A DNA stretch of 64,000 nucleotides from positions 20,052,019 to 20,116,018 of the forward strand of contig OY987270.1 of NCBI GenBank assembly GCA_963920665.1, in the 5' to 3' direction. Below the pieces are notes generated by a model, which was not told the DNA's origin, made no database searches, and saw only the letters and a list, made by a program, of their open reading frames with translations. The position numbers and the translations under genes are program-made. Position 1 is the stretch's first letter, and the number at the start of each line of letters is the position of its first letter. Source of the DNA: Straminergon stramineum. Its lineage: Eukaryota > Streptophyta > Bryopsida > Hypnales > Calliergonaceae. Positions 20,985-33,309 of this stretch are shown here, piece by piece.

Positions 20985-22666
20985 CCTTATAAAGATGGGC
21001 CTGTGACCATTGAATTCATTGAGTTCTATCCTCACTATCCATCACTCTATTTGCCACCATTTTCTAACTCGATATGAATGAAAAAAATTATATTTGTTTT
21101 TCAAAGATGAAATTACATGTGTGCTACAAGTTATGAAATTTTCAACCTTTTTTGGAAAAAATCAAAATAATTGGAAATTTCTTAAGAAATATATGAAGAA
21201 AATTCAAATCAAATACAAAATATACTCAAAAAATCTAAAATTTTCACTCTAAATGTGTAATATAGTGTATAACATCATGGTATAAACCAAAGTTACTATG
21301 CCATTCTATAATTAGAAAATCAACAAACCATGGTTATAGGCTCAAAGTTCATATTGCTATAAAAAATTGAAATTTTAGAATTTTTTCAAAATTTCCAATT
21401 GGAGTAGAAAGTGAAGTGGATAAGATTTATTTCATTAGTTGGACCAAAGTTCAAAAAAATATCACTCTTATGGCTAAAATTCACATCAAGAGTAAATAGC
21501 AAAAAATAGCCCAAATACACTACAAGTTTGATTTGTGAATTAAGTATCTTCTTCTTTAGAAAAATCAAGAAGTTTACATGTACTTAAATATTGAAGAAGA
21601 TTTTATGAAGATTTTGTAAAAACTAAGCCTTTGGGGCTATGTTTATCGTCTAAAGCTAAACCAATAATGGAAGGGGGGGGCATTTGTTACATATGAAACT
21701 TCCTTCCAACAGAGATTGGTGAAGGGCAAATATATTCTAGGAAAGAGAGTTAAAGAGAGAAATCCATTTTAATTTGAAGACTAAACCTAGGCATCTACTA
21801 TAAAGGCAAGTAGACCCTAAATACAACCCATTTAAGGGGTAGCAACAATGTTTGGGGACAACCACTGGTTAGTTCATTGTTAGCTAGTGGAATTGGGAAA
21901 AATCCTGGTGGTAGTTTGCAAACATTGAAAAAACCCTAGTGAAAAAACCTATGAAATTTCTACTTAGAGTAAAAAAAATAGAGAAAAGTAAAACTCAAGA
22001 TTTGAAAAATCAATTCATTGCCGAAACTAAAGTAAATTAACTGGTAAAACTTAGAAAATATCCCACACACTAGGTAGCAAAATGGGGTAGAACAATTTAG
22101 TTATATTTAGCTTTGCCAAAGATTTAGGAAGGGGCATTAGAGGTTTGGCAAGCAATGTTATAAATGCCGGTATTAGTTAAAGGTGGTTTGAAATTTTCTT
22201 AGACTTACTTGAATCTTAATGAATGTGATAAAATACTAGTAGGTTTGACACTCATGTACAATTAAATATTAATTTGAAAAAAAAAAAGATAAATGGATGT
22301 TCCTATAAATATTTTTGAAAAGGAATATTTCTAAAAATTTGGCATTAATTTTAAGAATGAATTATATATGGTGTCATACTTGAATAAGATAAGATTTGGA
22401 TTATAGTGTGACATCCAAATGAAAAATTCTCATCATTGAATTATCAATCCAGTGGTGTATATCTTGCCATTATTTTATCCCACTCAAATTAAGATATCCT
22501 CTTTGGGTTTAAAGCACCCCTTATTATGAATGCATTTCTATACAACATCTTGACAAAATAACTAAGTGTCATACTCAAAAAATAAATAAATAAAAAATAT
22601 ATATTAAGTGGATACTCTACCAAATAATTTAGATTTAGTTGAAAATTTGGTTCTATCCATAATCTT
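20985..22666. other. AT-rich, no gene recognised
   Basis: No open frame above about 60 codons that looks real, and no clear element ends. There is a G run at 21,673-21,680. Confidence 0.45.
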
Positions 22667-22670
22667 TTAT

Positions 22671-23590
22671 CTCCTAAAGGACCATTGTCCCTTTAGACAA
22701 CAAAAAGAATTTCAGGCGGTACCTACGCTCTCAATTTTTGTCCTAATTTTTTGAAAATTTTGAAGAATACAGAAAAATTTATTAGCTTCAAGGGAATATA
22801 ATTTTTTTCATTTGGTGCTTGGGAACAAAAGTTATGCCCCAACAAGCTCAAAACAAGGGAGAGGGGGTAGCAATAAAAAACTTCAAAATTTTTAATTATT
22901 TAAAAAAAAAAAAATTATCTCAAAGATTATATTTTTGTCTACATGGAAAGATTTTGTGCATTCCATTTGAGTTTGTTATGAGAAAGTTATGGTCAATCTT
23001 GTTTTTCGGGCAAGTAGACCATCTTCTTGAAAAAATAAATTTTAGGGTTCATTACTTCATTTCTTAATGCAATTTTTACAATTTTTCAAAAATCCAAAGT
23101 GCAGATGGTTTAATTTACTTGCTAGAAGAATCTCTCCATTGGGATAAGTTCATAATTCCATCTTAGTGATATTAATAATATAGATTTTCTTTCTATCGTG
23201 TACCTACTTCTACCTAACAATTATTTTGAAGAATAGAATTTAAAAAAATTATTTTCTCTTTTTATCTAGACTCTCAACTCAATTCTCCACCATAAAGATT
23301 TAAAGCTCAAAACTTTGTAGCGCAAAAAATTTAAGTTAAGAAGATTCAAAGTCAAATAATCTAGTCCCACAATGTGCTGAAAAACTTGTTTCTTCACTTT
23401 AAATACATATATCTTGCAATTTTTGGGGTCAAAATTTCTGAAATTCTTATAACACATTCTATTTTTATTTAGGTGTAAGATCATATAGTTAGATGTGCAA
23501 AAAATAAAATTTTCAAATATTTTTACTCTTTGCTATAGAAATGACAATTTTAAGTGTGTTTTTTGTAGAAAAAGGCTTATCCTTTAGGGA
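22671..23590 (+). mobile_element. TTAA-type element, P family (copy P1), uninterrupted
   Basis: Bounded by TTAT (22667-22670) and TTAA (23591-23594), with ends CTCCTAAAGG and CCTTTAGGGA. The sequence is homologous throughout to P2 (25106-26017) and, in reverse, to P3 (27885-29479). It has no transposase frame. It supplies the empty site that shows the MITE in P3 is an insertion. Confidence 0.75.
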
Positions 23591-24010
23591 TTAAGAAGAA
23601 GTTTAGAAGACAAGAGCTACTTTTGGACTTTCTCATAGTATGATTAACCATCCTTTCTTATCATTATAAGCTTTGAATTGAATATGTTTGTTCCTTAGGA
23701 TATATTAAAAATGATATTAAAGATTTATAGGTCTATATTAAGAACTTTTTATAATCACATCCTAGACTATCAAAGTAGCTATACTTATGAAGAATTTTAA
23801 TGTATTTATAATTACAAATGATATTATAGTAGTACAAACAAATGTGAAAGTATAGAATGGAAACTTTCATATCCTACCTTCCAATAATATAATGCCAAAT
23901 GTAATACTATTATCTTAATTAAATAATAGAATAAAATATTAATAAATACTTTGTATTATTATTTTAATAATAAAATTATATTTTAATATTAAATTACACT
24001 ATTATGTTAA

Positions 24011-27000
24011 CCCCTAAAGTCCCAAACATGGTTTTTTGGCATTATAGATATTTTGGGCAGCTCACTACGAGCGGAATTTTTCATTTTATTCTTTGAAATT
24101 TTGACACAACATGTGGTCAAGGAGTAGCTTTAAGGCCCAACAATTTTCATAACTTTTGATTACATGGTTAAAAAGTTATTGTATGATATGTAGTTTCTTT
24201 CCCAACTCGAGCAACTTGGGTAGATCAGAAAAAATCTCTTTCATATTTTCAACTAAATCTAGTTTTGACCCTTTTGCCATTAGAGGAGAATTGACTGGGA
24301 TCTAGAGATGTCCAACTTGGAATTTGTTTTTATCGGAATAGATCCTCCAAAGAAAAGGAAATAATGCCAACATGGCCATATACAACGTGGATCCTTAGGC
24401 AATGACATTGGATTTTGGAGGAGTTGCCACCAATAGCAACAAATCATTGAAAAACCATTGAGACCGATGGCATAACTAGCTTGTCCCTTGGGTCTTATAA
24501 AATAAATATTTTTGCCATTGGTTGTACTACACAATAGGACTTCCCACATGCCAACAATCATCCCAAGAATTAAAATGTACTTTTCAATTTGACATCTTCA
24601 TTGCTTGAAGTTGCAAGGTACTAACATGGACCTTATTTGTACACAACAGGGACACAACTATTGCCACATAGGATGGGCACAAGTAAATTGTTGTCAATTC
24701 ACCTTGTACCACAAACATTTCATTGGGCCATGGGATTAACAGAAAAGTGTGATAGTGACCATATAAATCAATATAAACTCTTTTCTACAAACCAAACAAT
24801 TAACTTTGAAGCCAGAAGTACTAGGCTTGTTGAGACCCCAATTCTCCTCTAATGTCTCATTTTGTGTGTTAATGTTTGGTTTGGAATTTTTATTTTATTT
24901 TAAAATTATTTCATTGAATATTTTTATAATTGTTAAATACCACTAAAATCATCTATGGCAAATCTTACAATACTATTGGGAAAAGTCATCAAACAAGTAT
25001 CATTCTAAGAATCCACCATTATGTATGTTCTTTATCTTCTTTTCAACATGTGCTCAAATTGATATTATTCAAAGAGCCTTCTATCGATTATTGGTGTTCT
25101 ACTAACCCCTAAAATTTCGAAGTTTTGGAATGAGCTTTTTAGGACTTCAAGCACATTTGTATGATGTCAAATTTTAAAGTAAGTTTTTGAAACTTTTTTG
25201 AAAGATAAGGGATTATTCTAGGTTCCTAGAAATATGATTTTAATTCATTTGGTTCTTAGGAAGAAAAGATAATTATGTCCTCCTAAGTTCAAAATTCTTC
25301 AGCTTGAGTAGCAAAGGAATAAAAATATAAACTCAAAATTAAATTAAATAGGATTTTTTTGGTCTCATAAAATACATGTATGCCTACATAGCAAGCTTTG
25401 ATTGATTCCATTTGGATTATTGATTTGAAAGTTATGAAGAATCTTGTTGTATAGGCAATCAAAGCATATTCTTGAAAAATAACATACATATTTTTTGTTT
25501 TTATTCAATTTCCACAATTTTCAGAATAAAAATGTCCATCATGTATAAATGACTTGCTTCAACAATCTCATTATTGGAATTGGCATGTTCCAACTTTATT
25601 TTAGATCAATTAACAATTTCATTTTTCCTTCCATCATGTATTTACTTCAATTTAATAATTTTCAAAAAATGAATCAAAATATTCTCTTATGGAATTTTTT
25701 TCTCTAGATTCTTTATCCCATTTTTCAACATAAACATTTAAACTTCTAATCTTTGGAGTACAAAAAAATGAAGCTAAGGGGATTCAAAGTTTAGAAATCT
25801 AGAATAGGTGCAAAAATAATTCTTTCCGCTTTGAATATGGATATCTTACAATCTGTTGGTTGAAGTATTTTGAATTTTTTTTACACATAATTTTAGAGAA
25901 GTATAATTTAGGATCTTACAATTCCAAATGGAAAAAAAATCATCTTAGCTAATTGCACTAGAGATGATGGTTTTGAAGGGTTGTTTTGGTCAAAATATAG
26001 TAATGAACCTTTAGGGGCTAAGATAAACTTTGAAGTGAACATCTCAATTTGTGTTTTAGTCTTAAACTTTTATACTCTTAATTTATCATAATTTCTTTAT
26101 TTTTAATTGAGAAAAAAAATTATTAGTTCATCTGAATACCAATTTTGCAATGAGTGGTAATTATTGTTGTACATATCACAAGGGCAAGACTAATTAAATG
26201 TGGTGTTTGAAACTTGAAGTTCTTTCATGTTTAGTGGCCCAAAATTGCTTCAAAATACTAGTCTCTAAAGCATAGCTACAATCTTCATCTATATTTATTT
26301 TTAACAAATCCAACTTTAAGATTTTTTTGTTAACTTATAAGAGTACGTCTTTCTAAAATTTCAGGGTAAAAAACTTTACTATATGCAAGATTATGATGCT
26401 TGAGTTTCAAAAAGAAGTATTTTCAACTCTTTCCAAACACTTAGATTTCATCTTTCAAAAATTTTACCCAAAAACGTGTAGATCCTACAACTTGCAACTT
26501 TCCATATTATGTTGAGGAAATAAGTTGGGAACACTTATTAAAAAACTCTAAAGAAAACATATTTCATATCAATCATGATACTAGAAGTAGAAGGAAGTAG
26601 AGATTGATTCAAAATACTAATTTGTTAAGAATTTTTTTGTTGAATTGAAAAATACCCACTCCAATGGTTGAAATATTGTAATAAGCAATCTACATCCTTT
26701 GACTTTATTTTTTCAAAAAATATTTTAAAATTTAGCCAAATAAAGGACTTCAAAGTTTACTTTAGAGTAGAGATTCTATAATTGCTCGCAAACAAAAACT
26801 CCTCTTTAGTTTCATCTCATTCATCAAAATGTAATGATTCAAAGCTTTCCATACATATATAAATCTAGAAAAAAAATTCAAATTTTTGTTTCTCGAAAAA
26901 GTGATTCTTTTGAGCTACCCGGTTTGAGAAAAAAACACATATCATTCAATAACTTTTAAACCATGTAGTCAAAAGTTACAAATATTGTTTCACCTTAAAG

Positions 27001-27117
27001 ATACTTCGTGACCACATGTTGTGTAAAAATTTAAGAGAAAAAAATAAAAATTCCATTTGTAGTGAGTTGACCAAAAATTTTAATTGCTAAAAAGCCCACA
27101 GTTTGGTCATTTAGGGG
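24011..27117. mobile_element. TTAA-type element F, 3.1 kb with long inverted termini
   Basis: The left end (TTAA at 24007-24010, then CCCCTAAAGTCCC) and the right end (…TTTAGGGG then TTTA at 27118-27121) are inverted copies over about 230 bp (24,011-24,240 and 26,890-27,117), sharing for example ACAACATGTGGTCA. P2 is inserted in the middle (25106-26017). The remaining interior of about 1.7 kb has no recognisable transposase. A minus-strand frame at 24280-24561 looks like remnant coding sequence of unknown kind. Confidence 0.7.
25106..26017 (+). mobile_element. TTAA-type element, P family (copy P2), nested in F
   Basis: Ends CCCCTAAAATTTCG and CCTTTAGGGG are flanked by CTAA on both sides (25102-25105 and 26018-26021), a 4-bp direct repeat as expected for this type of element though with CTAA instead of TTAA. 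It is homologous to P1 and P3. It lies wholly inside F, so it inserted later than F. Confidence 0.75.
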
Positions 27118-27121
27118 TTTA

Positions 27122-27880
27122 GGTAAAGGAACCAAATTCCAATCCATGCCCCAATTCTCTTTTTTATAAAGTGCAATTGAATTGTCCCTTTCAGATTCCA
27201 TTTCAATTCCAAATCCAAATGCATTGACCAATCAAATTCATATTTGGAAGTCATTTTTAGGCACTTCAATATGAGGATTGATTGAAGAGGTTAGTTGTTG
27301 ATATCAACCCAACTTTGTTGCATGCAAATTTTTTTGAAAATACACATGGTGAAGTTTTGAATTTCTTATTGGTGAAAGCTAAATAGCTAATCATTCTCAA
27401 CATCAACTTCGTGCACTGCCTAAAATTTTCAAATATTTTACATTAATTTTTATATCCAAAATTCCTTAAAGGATTAGAATTACATTCCTCGACCTGGTGT
27501 TGCTCGTGGATGCCATTCCTAAAATATAACATTACAATAGTAGCATTCACAAATGTTTATATAGATCCACGATTTCGAATGATTTGCATGATATTAATTC
27601 CACTCAACTAATTTCAAATAAATAGATTGAAGCAAATTTGGAATTGAATTGGTCAAACCTCCATGTGCAAGCAAAATTGGCAAAAGCTTCTAAAATTATC
27701 ACAAGGGTCAATTTTGCCATTACCATCATCTTTGATCAAAGTAATGGTCATTCACTTCTATCTGATAAGGGGAAAGAACATAATGAGTAGGATTGTCTTG
27801 TTGTGAATGTGATTTTCAAAATGATCAAAATTTAGCTCTAATGAAGCCTTAATGATGGTATATTTTGAATTCCATTAAAG
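27122..27880. other. AT-rich, no gene recognised
   Basis: No credible frame. No element boundaries seen between the end of F and the start of P3. Confidence 0.45.
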
Positions 27881-27884
27881 TTAA

Positions 27885-29479
27885 TCCATAAATTCCCAAG
27901 GTTGTTTTTCCTATAAAAAATGATTCAAAATTGTCAATTGTGTTGCATTCACCTAAGAAAACAGAAAAAAATTAAAAAATTAAAAAAGAATCTAACCATG
28001 GGATCTTATACTTCACTTGTCTTAGATCATATGGTAAAAATTTTATGAATTTTGACCTTACAAATTGGAAGAGTATTATTAGCATTCAAAGTTGTAAAAA
28101 AAGTTTTTTGAACCATGGCTTGTAGTTTCAAATGACTTTGACTAGGCACTATTTGTGAAAAAAATTTGCACTATAAAATTTGAATTGAAAAAATTTGTAT
28201 TGAAAAATTGAGTTGAAAGTTTAGAAAAAAAAATTCTAAAAACGCACATTTGATTTTCATTCTTTAAAAAATTGTTAAGAAAAAGTAGATCCAAGATGGA
28301 AAGAAGAACTAAATCTTTCATAGCTCTAAGATGGGATTGAAACACTATAAGGGCCTCTTCACACTATGGCCGTCCAAGTCGAGAGGCCATGGGATTGAGT
28401 GGCCAAACTTTGGTGAGAGTCCAAGGAAATGAGCAATAAATAGGCCAAAAAAACTAGGAATTGGAGCCTTTGGCCGGCCATAGTGTGAAGCCTCCAAAGG
28501 CCAAAGTCCAAAGTCCAAGCCCAAAGTCCAAACCTATTCCATTTTTTTGACTTCTAATCCATCCAATTTCTGAAATTTTCAGTAAATTATCACCCATGTG
28601 ACAATATTTTCAGGCAAAAGGTTAAAAAACATGAGAAAGGAGTCAAAAATGGCCTTGGAAAAATAATTACAGCACATGCTCTCATCATTAAACAAGGAAT
28701 ATGAAGGATATAAATGGAAGAAAAAGGTGGCATTAAACATTGAAGGGAAGTAGCTTCATAGAATGCAAAGACTCCCCATTGTAATGGTGGAGACTAGGGT
28801 TCAAACCCCAATGGGAACACAAATAAACAAATAAACAAATAATCGAGAGTCCATTGCCATGTAGGCATTTGGTTGCCATGTAGGCAAACAAGTGGGCGGC
28901 AGACTTTGGATTGTGCCTCCTTGTGTGAAGGCTCGAGAGGCCGAACTCTTGGGTTTCTGCAGTCTCATTGGTTGAAATCGACGGACTCTCGACCTTGTGT
29001 GGTAGTGTGAAGTGGCCCTAATCCCAATGGTGAGATCTTTAGAAAGAAAACTTAACCATGTCAAACAATGCTTTTTGAAAAATTGTAAAAATTGCATGCA
29101 AAAATGAATCCTAGAAGTTATTTTCTTAAAAAGATGTTGTGATTGCTGAAAAAATAAGATTGCTCATAACTTTCACATAACAAATCCAAATGGAATGAAT
29201 GGAAGTTTCCCATATAGATAAAATTACAATTTGTGAAAAACAAAATTTTCAAATTTCTTTCTATGTGAGAGGGTATCTACTCACCACTCCTAAAAAAAGG
29301 ACTTTTCGTGCCACAACTTTTGCTCCTCGGTACCTATAGAAATAAAATTATAATCCTAGAAAGCTAATGTGTTTTTCTCTCCTTATAAAAAGTTTCAAAA
29401 AACCATGATGAATATTGAGACTGTAGAAGCTTGCCCAAAATCCATTTTGTCTCTGAAGGAGACAATGGGACTTTAGGGG
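27885..29479 (-). mobile_element. TTAA-type element, P family (copy P3), interrupted
   Basis: Bounded by TTAA at 27881-27884 and 29480-29483, with ends TCCATAAATTCCC and CTTTAGGGG. In reverse orientation it aligns with P1 over its whole length once the 668-bp element at 28351-29018 and one copy of the TAA duplication are removed. About 925 bp remain, matching P1 (920 bp) and P2 (912 bp). Confidence 0.75.
28351..29018. mobile_element. PIF/Harbinger-like element, 668 bp, inside P3
   Basis: Termini GGGCCTCTTCACACTA and its near-perfect inverse are flanked by the 3-bp duplication TAA (28348-28350 and 29019-29021). A three-base TWA duplication with GGG-starting termini is the PIF/Harbinger (Tourist) signature. 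An internal inverse of the terminus occurs near 28,473-28,490, so the left part folds on itself. A stretch near 28,790-28,815 (GGGTTCAAACCCC) resembles a tRNA-type B box, but I find no A box. Confidence 0.8.
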
Positions 29480-29880
29480 TTAAAATGCCATAATTTGCAA
29501 TACCAAATGCATTAGGCCCAAAATAATGGCGACATTTTATTGAAGGTCTAAATGAATTCTTGAATCCTATTCACCTTCAGAGAATAATAAAGTTCATTGA
29601 TTTTTCTTTAGGCTATTATAGGAGGTGACCCATTCCCAATCACACACACCTTCATTTCCATGAAGTAGATTGTTTTCTTTTCATTCAAATAGTGATGAGT
29701 AGTGATTGATTAGAGCGCAATTCCCGATGTAGTTTAGGCACATTATGATTGGCTAGAAGACTCTCTAAATGGTGCAACTAAATCTTGGTTGATTTTGCAA
29801 CCAAACCTTGGTTGGAAATAGGAAGACCTATATAACCAATATAGGTCAAATAGAATCTTCAACTAAATAATTCAAAGTAA

Positions 29881-30062
29881 TTATGTTTTGAGAAATAAAA
29901 TTTTGGAAAACTACATAATTCTTACAAACTCTATTTTTGTACATTGGAAAATTTCCCTACATGAGAAATTTGTGCTCCATATATGCGTAATTGCTTAAGT
30001 GGTTGGAAATGGGTCATCTGCCTTAGTGACATCACTACATAAAAAGGTTGAGAATTAATGTT
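29881..30062 (+). repeat. Dispersed repeat S, copy 1
   Basis: Closely similar to 47227-47405 in the same orientation. The best block contains TTGCTTAAGTGGTTGGAAAT and GCCTTAGTGACATCAC. No coding frame and no visible termini. Confidence 0.65.
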
Positions 30063-30615
30063 GTGTCTTGTATTATGTTTGGCCAACGTTGTCAACACAT
30101 GCAAATGTGACCTAAATAGTCTTTTTGCGGTAATTGCACCTTAAATCCTCCAATAAAGCATTTGACCATGATTCATATTATGAAATTAAATGAATTTTTG
30201 TTGATTTTTGTTAAGAGTGAAAAGTGATTCAAGATTTTATAATTATACAATTTGCAAGGTGAACATTTTAGGAAAAAAATTGTAGGGTTGAATTTAGAAA
30301 CATGTCACAATTAGGTGAAGTTCCATTGTTGTAACCCCTAGCTATAGTAGAACTTCTTTAAAGTAAATAGTTCTAGAATTGAGCTCAAGTCCCTATGCTC
30401 AAGAATCTCAAAGAACTTTTTTGATCTATAACTCTAGCATTGGGCCTAGAGTGTGGAATTAGGCAAACAAATACTCCATCACTTTAGAGAGTTCATTGCC
30501 TCAGAGAAGTTCCATTATACTCCATTTTTGCCTTTATGAAACTTTAAGATTTAAATCGTTTTTTAGAAAATTCCTAAAAGTGTGTTATAAAATGCAACTC
30601 AGAATGACAGTTTAA

Positions 30616-31201
30616 CCCCTAAGCACTACGATGTCCATTTTCTGGACAATTAACAAATTGAAACTCTAGTTTCATCCTCCTAATTACTTGGATGAAAATT
30701 ATTCTAATTTGTGGAGATACTTTATTAAGTTGTTGTCCCATCTATCTAAGGGTTGGATTTGGTGTTATTAGAGTACATATTTTTCTAAAATTACAAATGT
30801 GCTAGTATGTCAAGTCATCAAATTGCATTGACTTTAGTTCAAAACTCGATTTGCAAAAATGAGGTCATAGATTTGAAGAATACAAAAATTTCAAAAAATC
30901 ACCATGTGCAAAGAACCTCATTTCAAATCCATTCCAACAAATTTTACTCAAAAAATGATAATGCTTTGCTTGTAATCAAATTTTGAAGGAATTTTAGAAT
31001 TTTTCTCTCAAAATTTATTCAAATAATAAAATAATAAAAATTGGTGACAACATTGGTGAATCTAACCATACAGATGGAATCTACAAATCAAAATCTACAA
31101 CTTTCAATTGTACATGAATTTCAAAATATGCTTCCAAATAGTACTTCATAATGATTTTTTTCAAATCGTCAATTCTGGAGATGAATTTGGACGTTTAGGG
31201 A
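30616..31201 (+). mobile_element. TTAA-type element, A/B/C family (copy A), 586 bp
   Basis: Flanked by TTAA at 30612-30615 and 31202-31205, with ends CCCCTAAGCACTACG and GGACGTTTAGGGA. Homologous along its length to B (31445-32013) and, in reverse, to C (35068-35636). Non-coding. Confidence 0.85.
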
Positions 31202-31218
31202 TTAATGATGCATTTTAA

Positions 31219-31440
31219 CCCCTAAATGACGCGGTGGACGATTATTGTCCAATGAATGACAAGGAATTCTCCTATGTAAGACAGAATTGTAACTATTCAT
31301 CCTTGGAATTAGGAGTGGAAAGGGAAGATCTTCTACAATAGTTTGACTCCCAATGAATATTTTTGTTTTTTCTAAAGTGGATGATGTCACACGGTTCCAA
31401 AATGGCTGATTTCCACAATCACCAGCCTGGCGTTCAAGAG
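31219..31440 (+). mobile_element. TTAA-type element, D family (copy D1), 222 bp
   Basis: Flanked by TTAA at 31215-31218 and 31441-31444; the second is also the left flank of element B. Ends CCCCTAAATGACGCGG and the inverse of CTCTTGAACGCCAGGC are partly matching inverted repeats. Related copies are D2 (20367-20980) and D3 (54585-54776). Confidence 0.75.
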
Positions 31441-31444
31441 TTAA

Positions 31445-32013
31445 CCCCTAAACATGTTGACATCCATTTTTTGGATGATGAACAGATTGAAACACCAATT
31501 TCATCCTCCTAACTACTTGGATGAAAGTTATTTTAATTTGTGAAGATAGGTTATCAAGTTTTTGTCCTATCTAAGGATTGGATTTGGTGTTATTAGAATT
31601 CATATTTTTCTAAAATTACAAATGTGCAGGTATGTGAAGTGGTCAAACTACATTGACTTTAGTTTAAAACTAAATTAGCCAAAATAAGGTCATAGATAAG
31701 AAGAACACAAAAACTTCAAAAAATCACCATGTGAAGAGAACCTCATTTCAAATCCATTCCAACAAATTTTACTCAAAAAATGATAATATTTTACTTGCAA
31801 TTGAATTTTGAAGGAATTTTGGAATTTTTATTTCAAATTTTATAAAAAAAAGTATTGGTGATAGCTTGGTGAATCTAACCATACAGATGGAATCTACAAA
31901 TCAAAATCTACAACTTTTATTGTATTTCAATTCCAAAATATGCTTCCAAATAGCACTTTATACTGATTTTTCACAAATCGTCAATTCTGGAGACAAATCT
32001 GGACGTTTAGGGG
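31445..32013 (+). mobile_element. TTAA-type element, A/B/C family (copy B), 569 bp
   Basis: The cleanest example: TTAA-CCCCTAAAC at the left (TTAA 31441-31444) and GTTTAGGGG-TTAA at the right (TTAA 32014-32017), a perfect 9-bp terminal inverted repeat. It shares its left TTAA with D1. No open frame. Confidence 0.9.
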
Positions 32014-32017
32014 TTAA

Positions 32018-32342
32018 ACGAAAGTTGTAAACTCTTAAATGCAGGTCAACATGAGCCATGTCACTTAAATGCACAACTAACAGTCACCCTTCCGAGATGA
32101 ATGTCAATGCCCAAATGGAGGACGATTCCGAGTCTCTCAAGACCTAAAACCCTTCAGTAGGGAACGTGCCTCCGAAGGTGCTTACCGCCAAGTTCTCTTT
32201 TCACCCCATTGGACTAATTACGATTTGGAAATGAATGCAGCCGGGGCATTGAATATGTGTAATGTTGCAGTAATCAGCAAAACACGGCAGGTCCCTGCAA
32301 CACCTTTATCACGATGATCACCCATTTCCGATCACTTAATTC
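32018..32342. other. Short non-repetitive stretch, no gene recognised
   Basis: Slightly GC-richer than its neighbours. It lies between two TTAA elements and may be a remnant of the original host sequence at this site. Confidence 0.35.
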
Positions 32343-32346
32343 TTAA

Positions 32347-33305
32347 CCCCTCACCGTTGAAGGGGACGAAAAGTGTCCTCAGGTCAAATTCAAAGTCCTG
32401 TAACTTTTGCATCAGATGTCCGAATCCAATAAAACTTGTTGAAAAAGTTGCGCTCTCTCTTCTAGTTTGTGTGGTAAAATTTTCATATCAATCCAAGATG
32501 TACTGAATTTTTGGAAGCCAATCGAAGTTCACAAGTTCAATTCAAGTTCACCAAACTGCATTTGATGGCTGCAACTTCGGGGGCTTGTATCTCCTTCATC
32601 CAATGTTCGTTTTCAATCAAATTTGTTGTGTTGTGTTCCCCTTGAAGTCTAGTTATTGTGGTAGAATTTTCATCCCAATCCAAGTTGTTTTGAATGTTTG
32701 GGAGCAATTCGAAGTTCAAAATCCTGACATTTTTGAATTAGAGTGAACTTTGATGGCTTGTTTCTTCTTCATACAATGTTTGTACCCAATAAATTTTTTT
32801 GGAAAAGTTGCGCATACTTGTCTAGTTTGTGTGTACAAAATTTCATATCCATCTAAGAAGTTATGAGTGACTGAGAAGCATTTTAGTAAGAGGAGGTTCA
32901 GTTTTTGATGTGTTTTTTGCAACTTTTCATAATGTTTTTTGACATTTCAAAGCCATTTTGCAGACACAATGTGTTAATTAAATGATATTTTTTTCATCAA
33001 TGTGTTTTTATGCTAGTTTTGAATCACTTATTATTTTAAAGTTTCTTCATTTGAATAGATTTAGAAACCGAATTTCGCCTCCAAATGTGTTTTTGGGAAA
33101 ATTTCAGCATCTTTTTTCAACACTAAAACATTATAATCTTTCAATCTATGCGGTCAAATGACACCAAATTTGTTCCAAGCCATCTACAACAAGTGCAATA
33201 CAAGATCGTATGGTTGAGATATCTATAACTTATTGAAATTTATATTTATAACACTTCAAAAGGAATGCTATTTATGGAGTCATTTGGGCCTTTGGCGATG
33301 AGGGA
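32347..33305 (+). mobile_element. TTAA-type element L, 959 bp
   Basis: TTAA at 32343-32346 and 33306-33309, with ends CCCCTCACCGTTGAAGG and the inverse of TCCCTCATCGCCAAAGG (about 12 of 17 positions match). The interior carries repeated TTTGTGTG/ATTTTCAT phrases (near 32,470, 32,650 and 32,830) spaced about 180 bp, an internal tandem-like structure. It shares its right TTAA with E. Confidence 0.65.
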
Positions 33306-33309
33306 TTAA

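Noticed and set aside
24007..24020. CCCTAAA/TTTAGGG words as interstitial plant telomere repeat
   Set aside because: Each occurs singly, always beside TTAA and with four Gs or Cs, and pairs with an inverted copy at the other end of an element. There is no tandem telomeric array.
28780..28830. tRNA-like gene or tRNA-derived SINE (GGGTTCAAACCCC)
   Set aside because: Only the B-box-like word is present; there is no A box, cloverleaf or CCA-side stem, and the site lies inside a Harbinger element.
22671..29479. A single 6.8-kb element with P1 and P3 as its inverted ends
   Set aside because: P1, P2 and P3 each align end to end as separate elements with their own tetranucleotide flanks, so the outer similarity comes from independent copies in opposite orientation.
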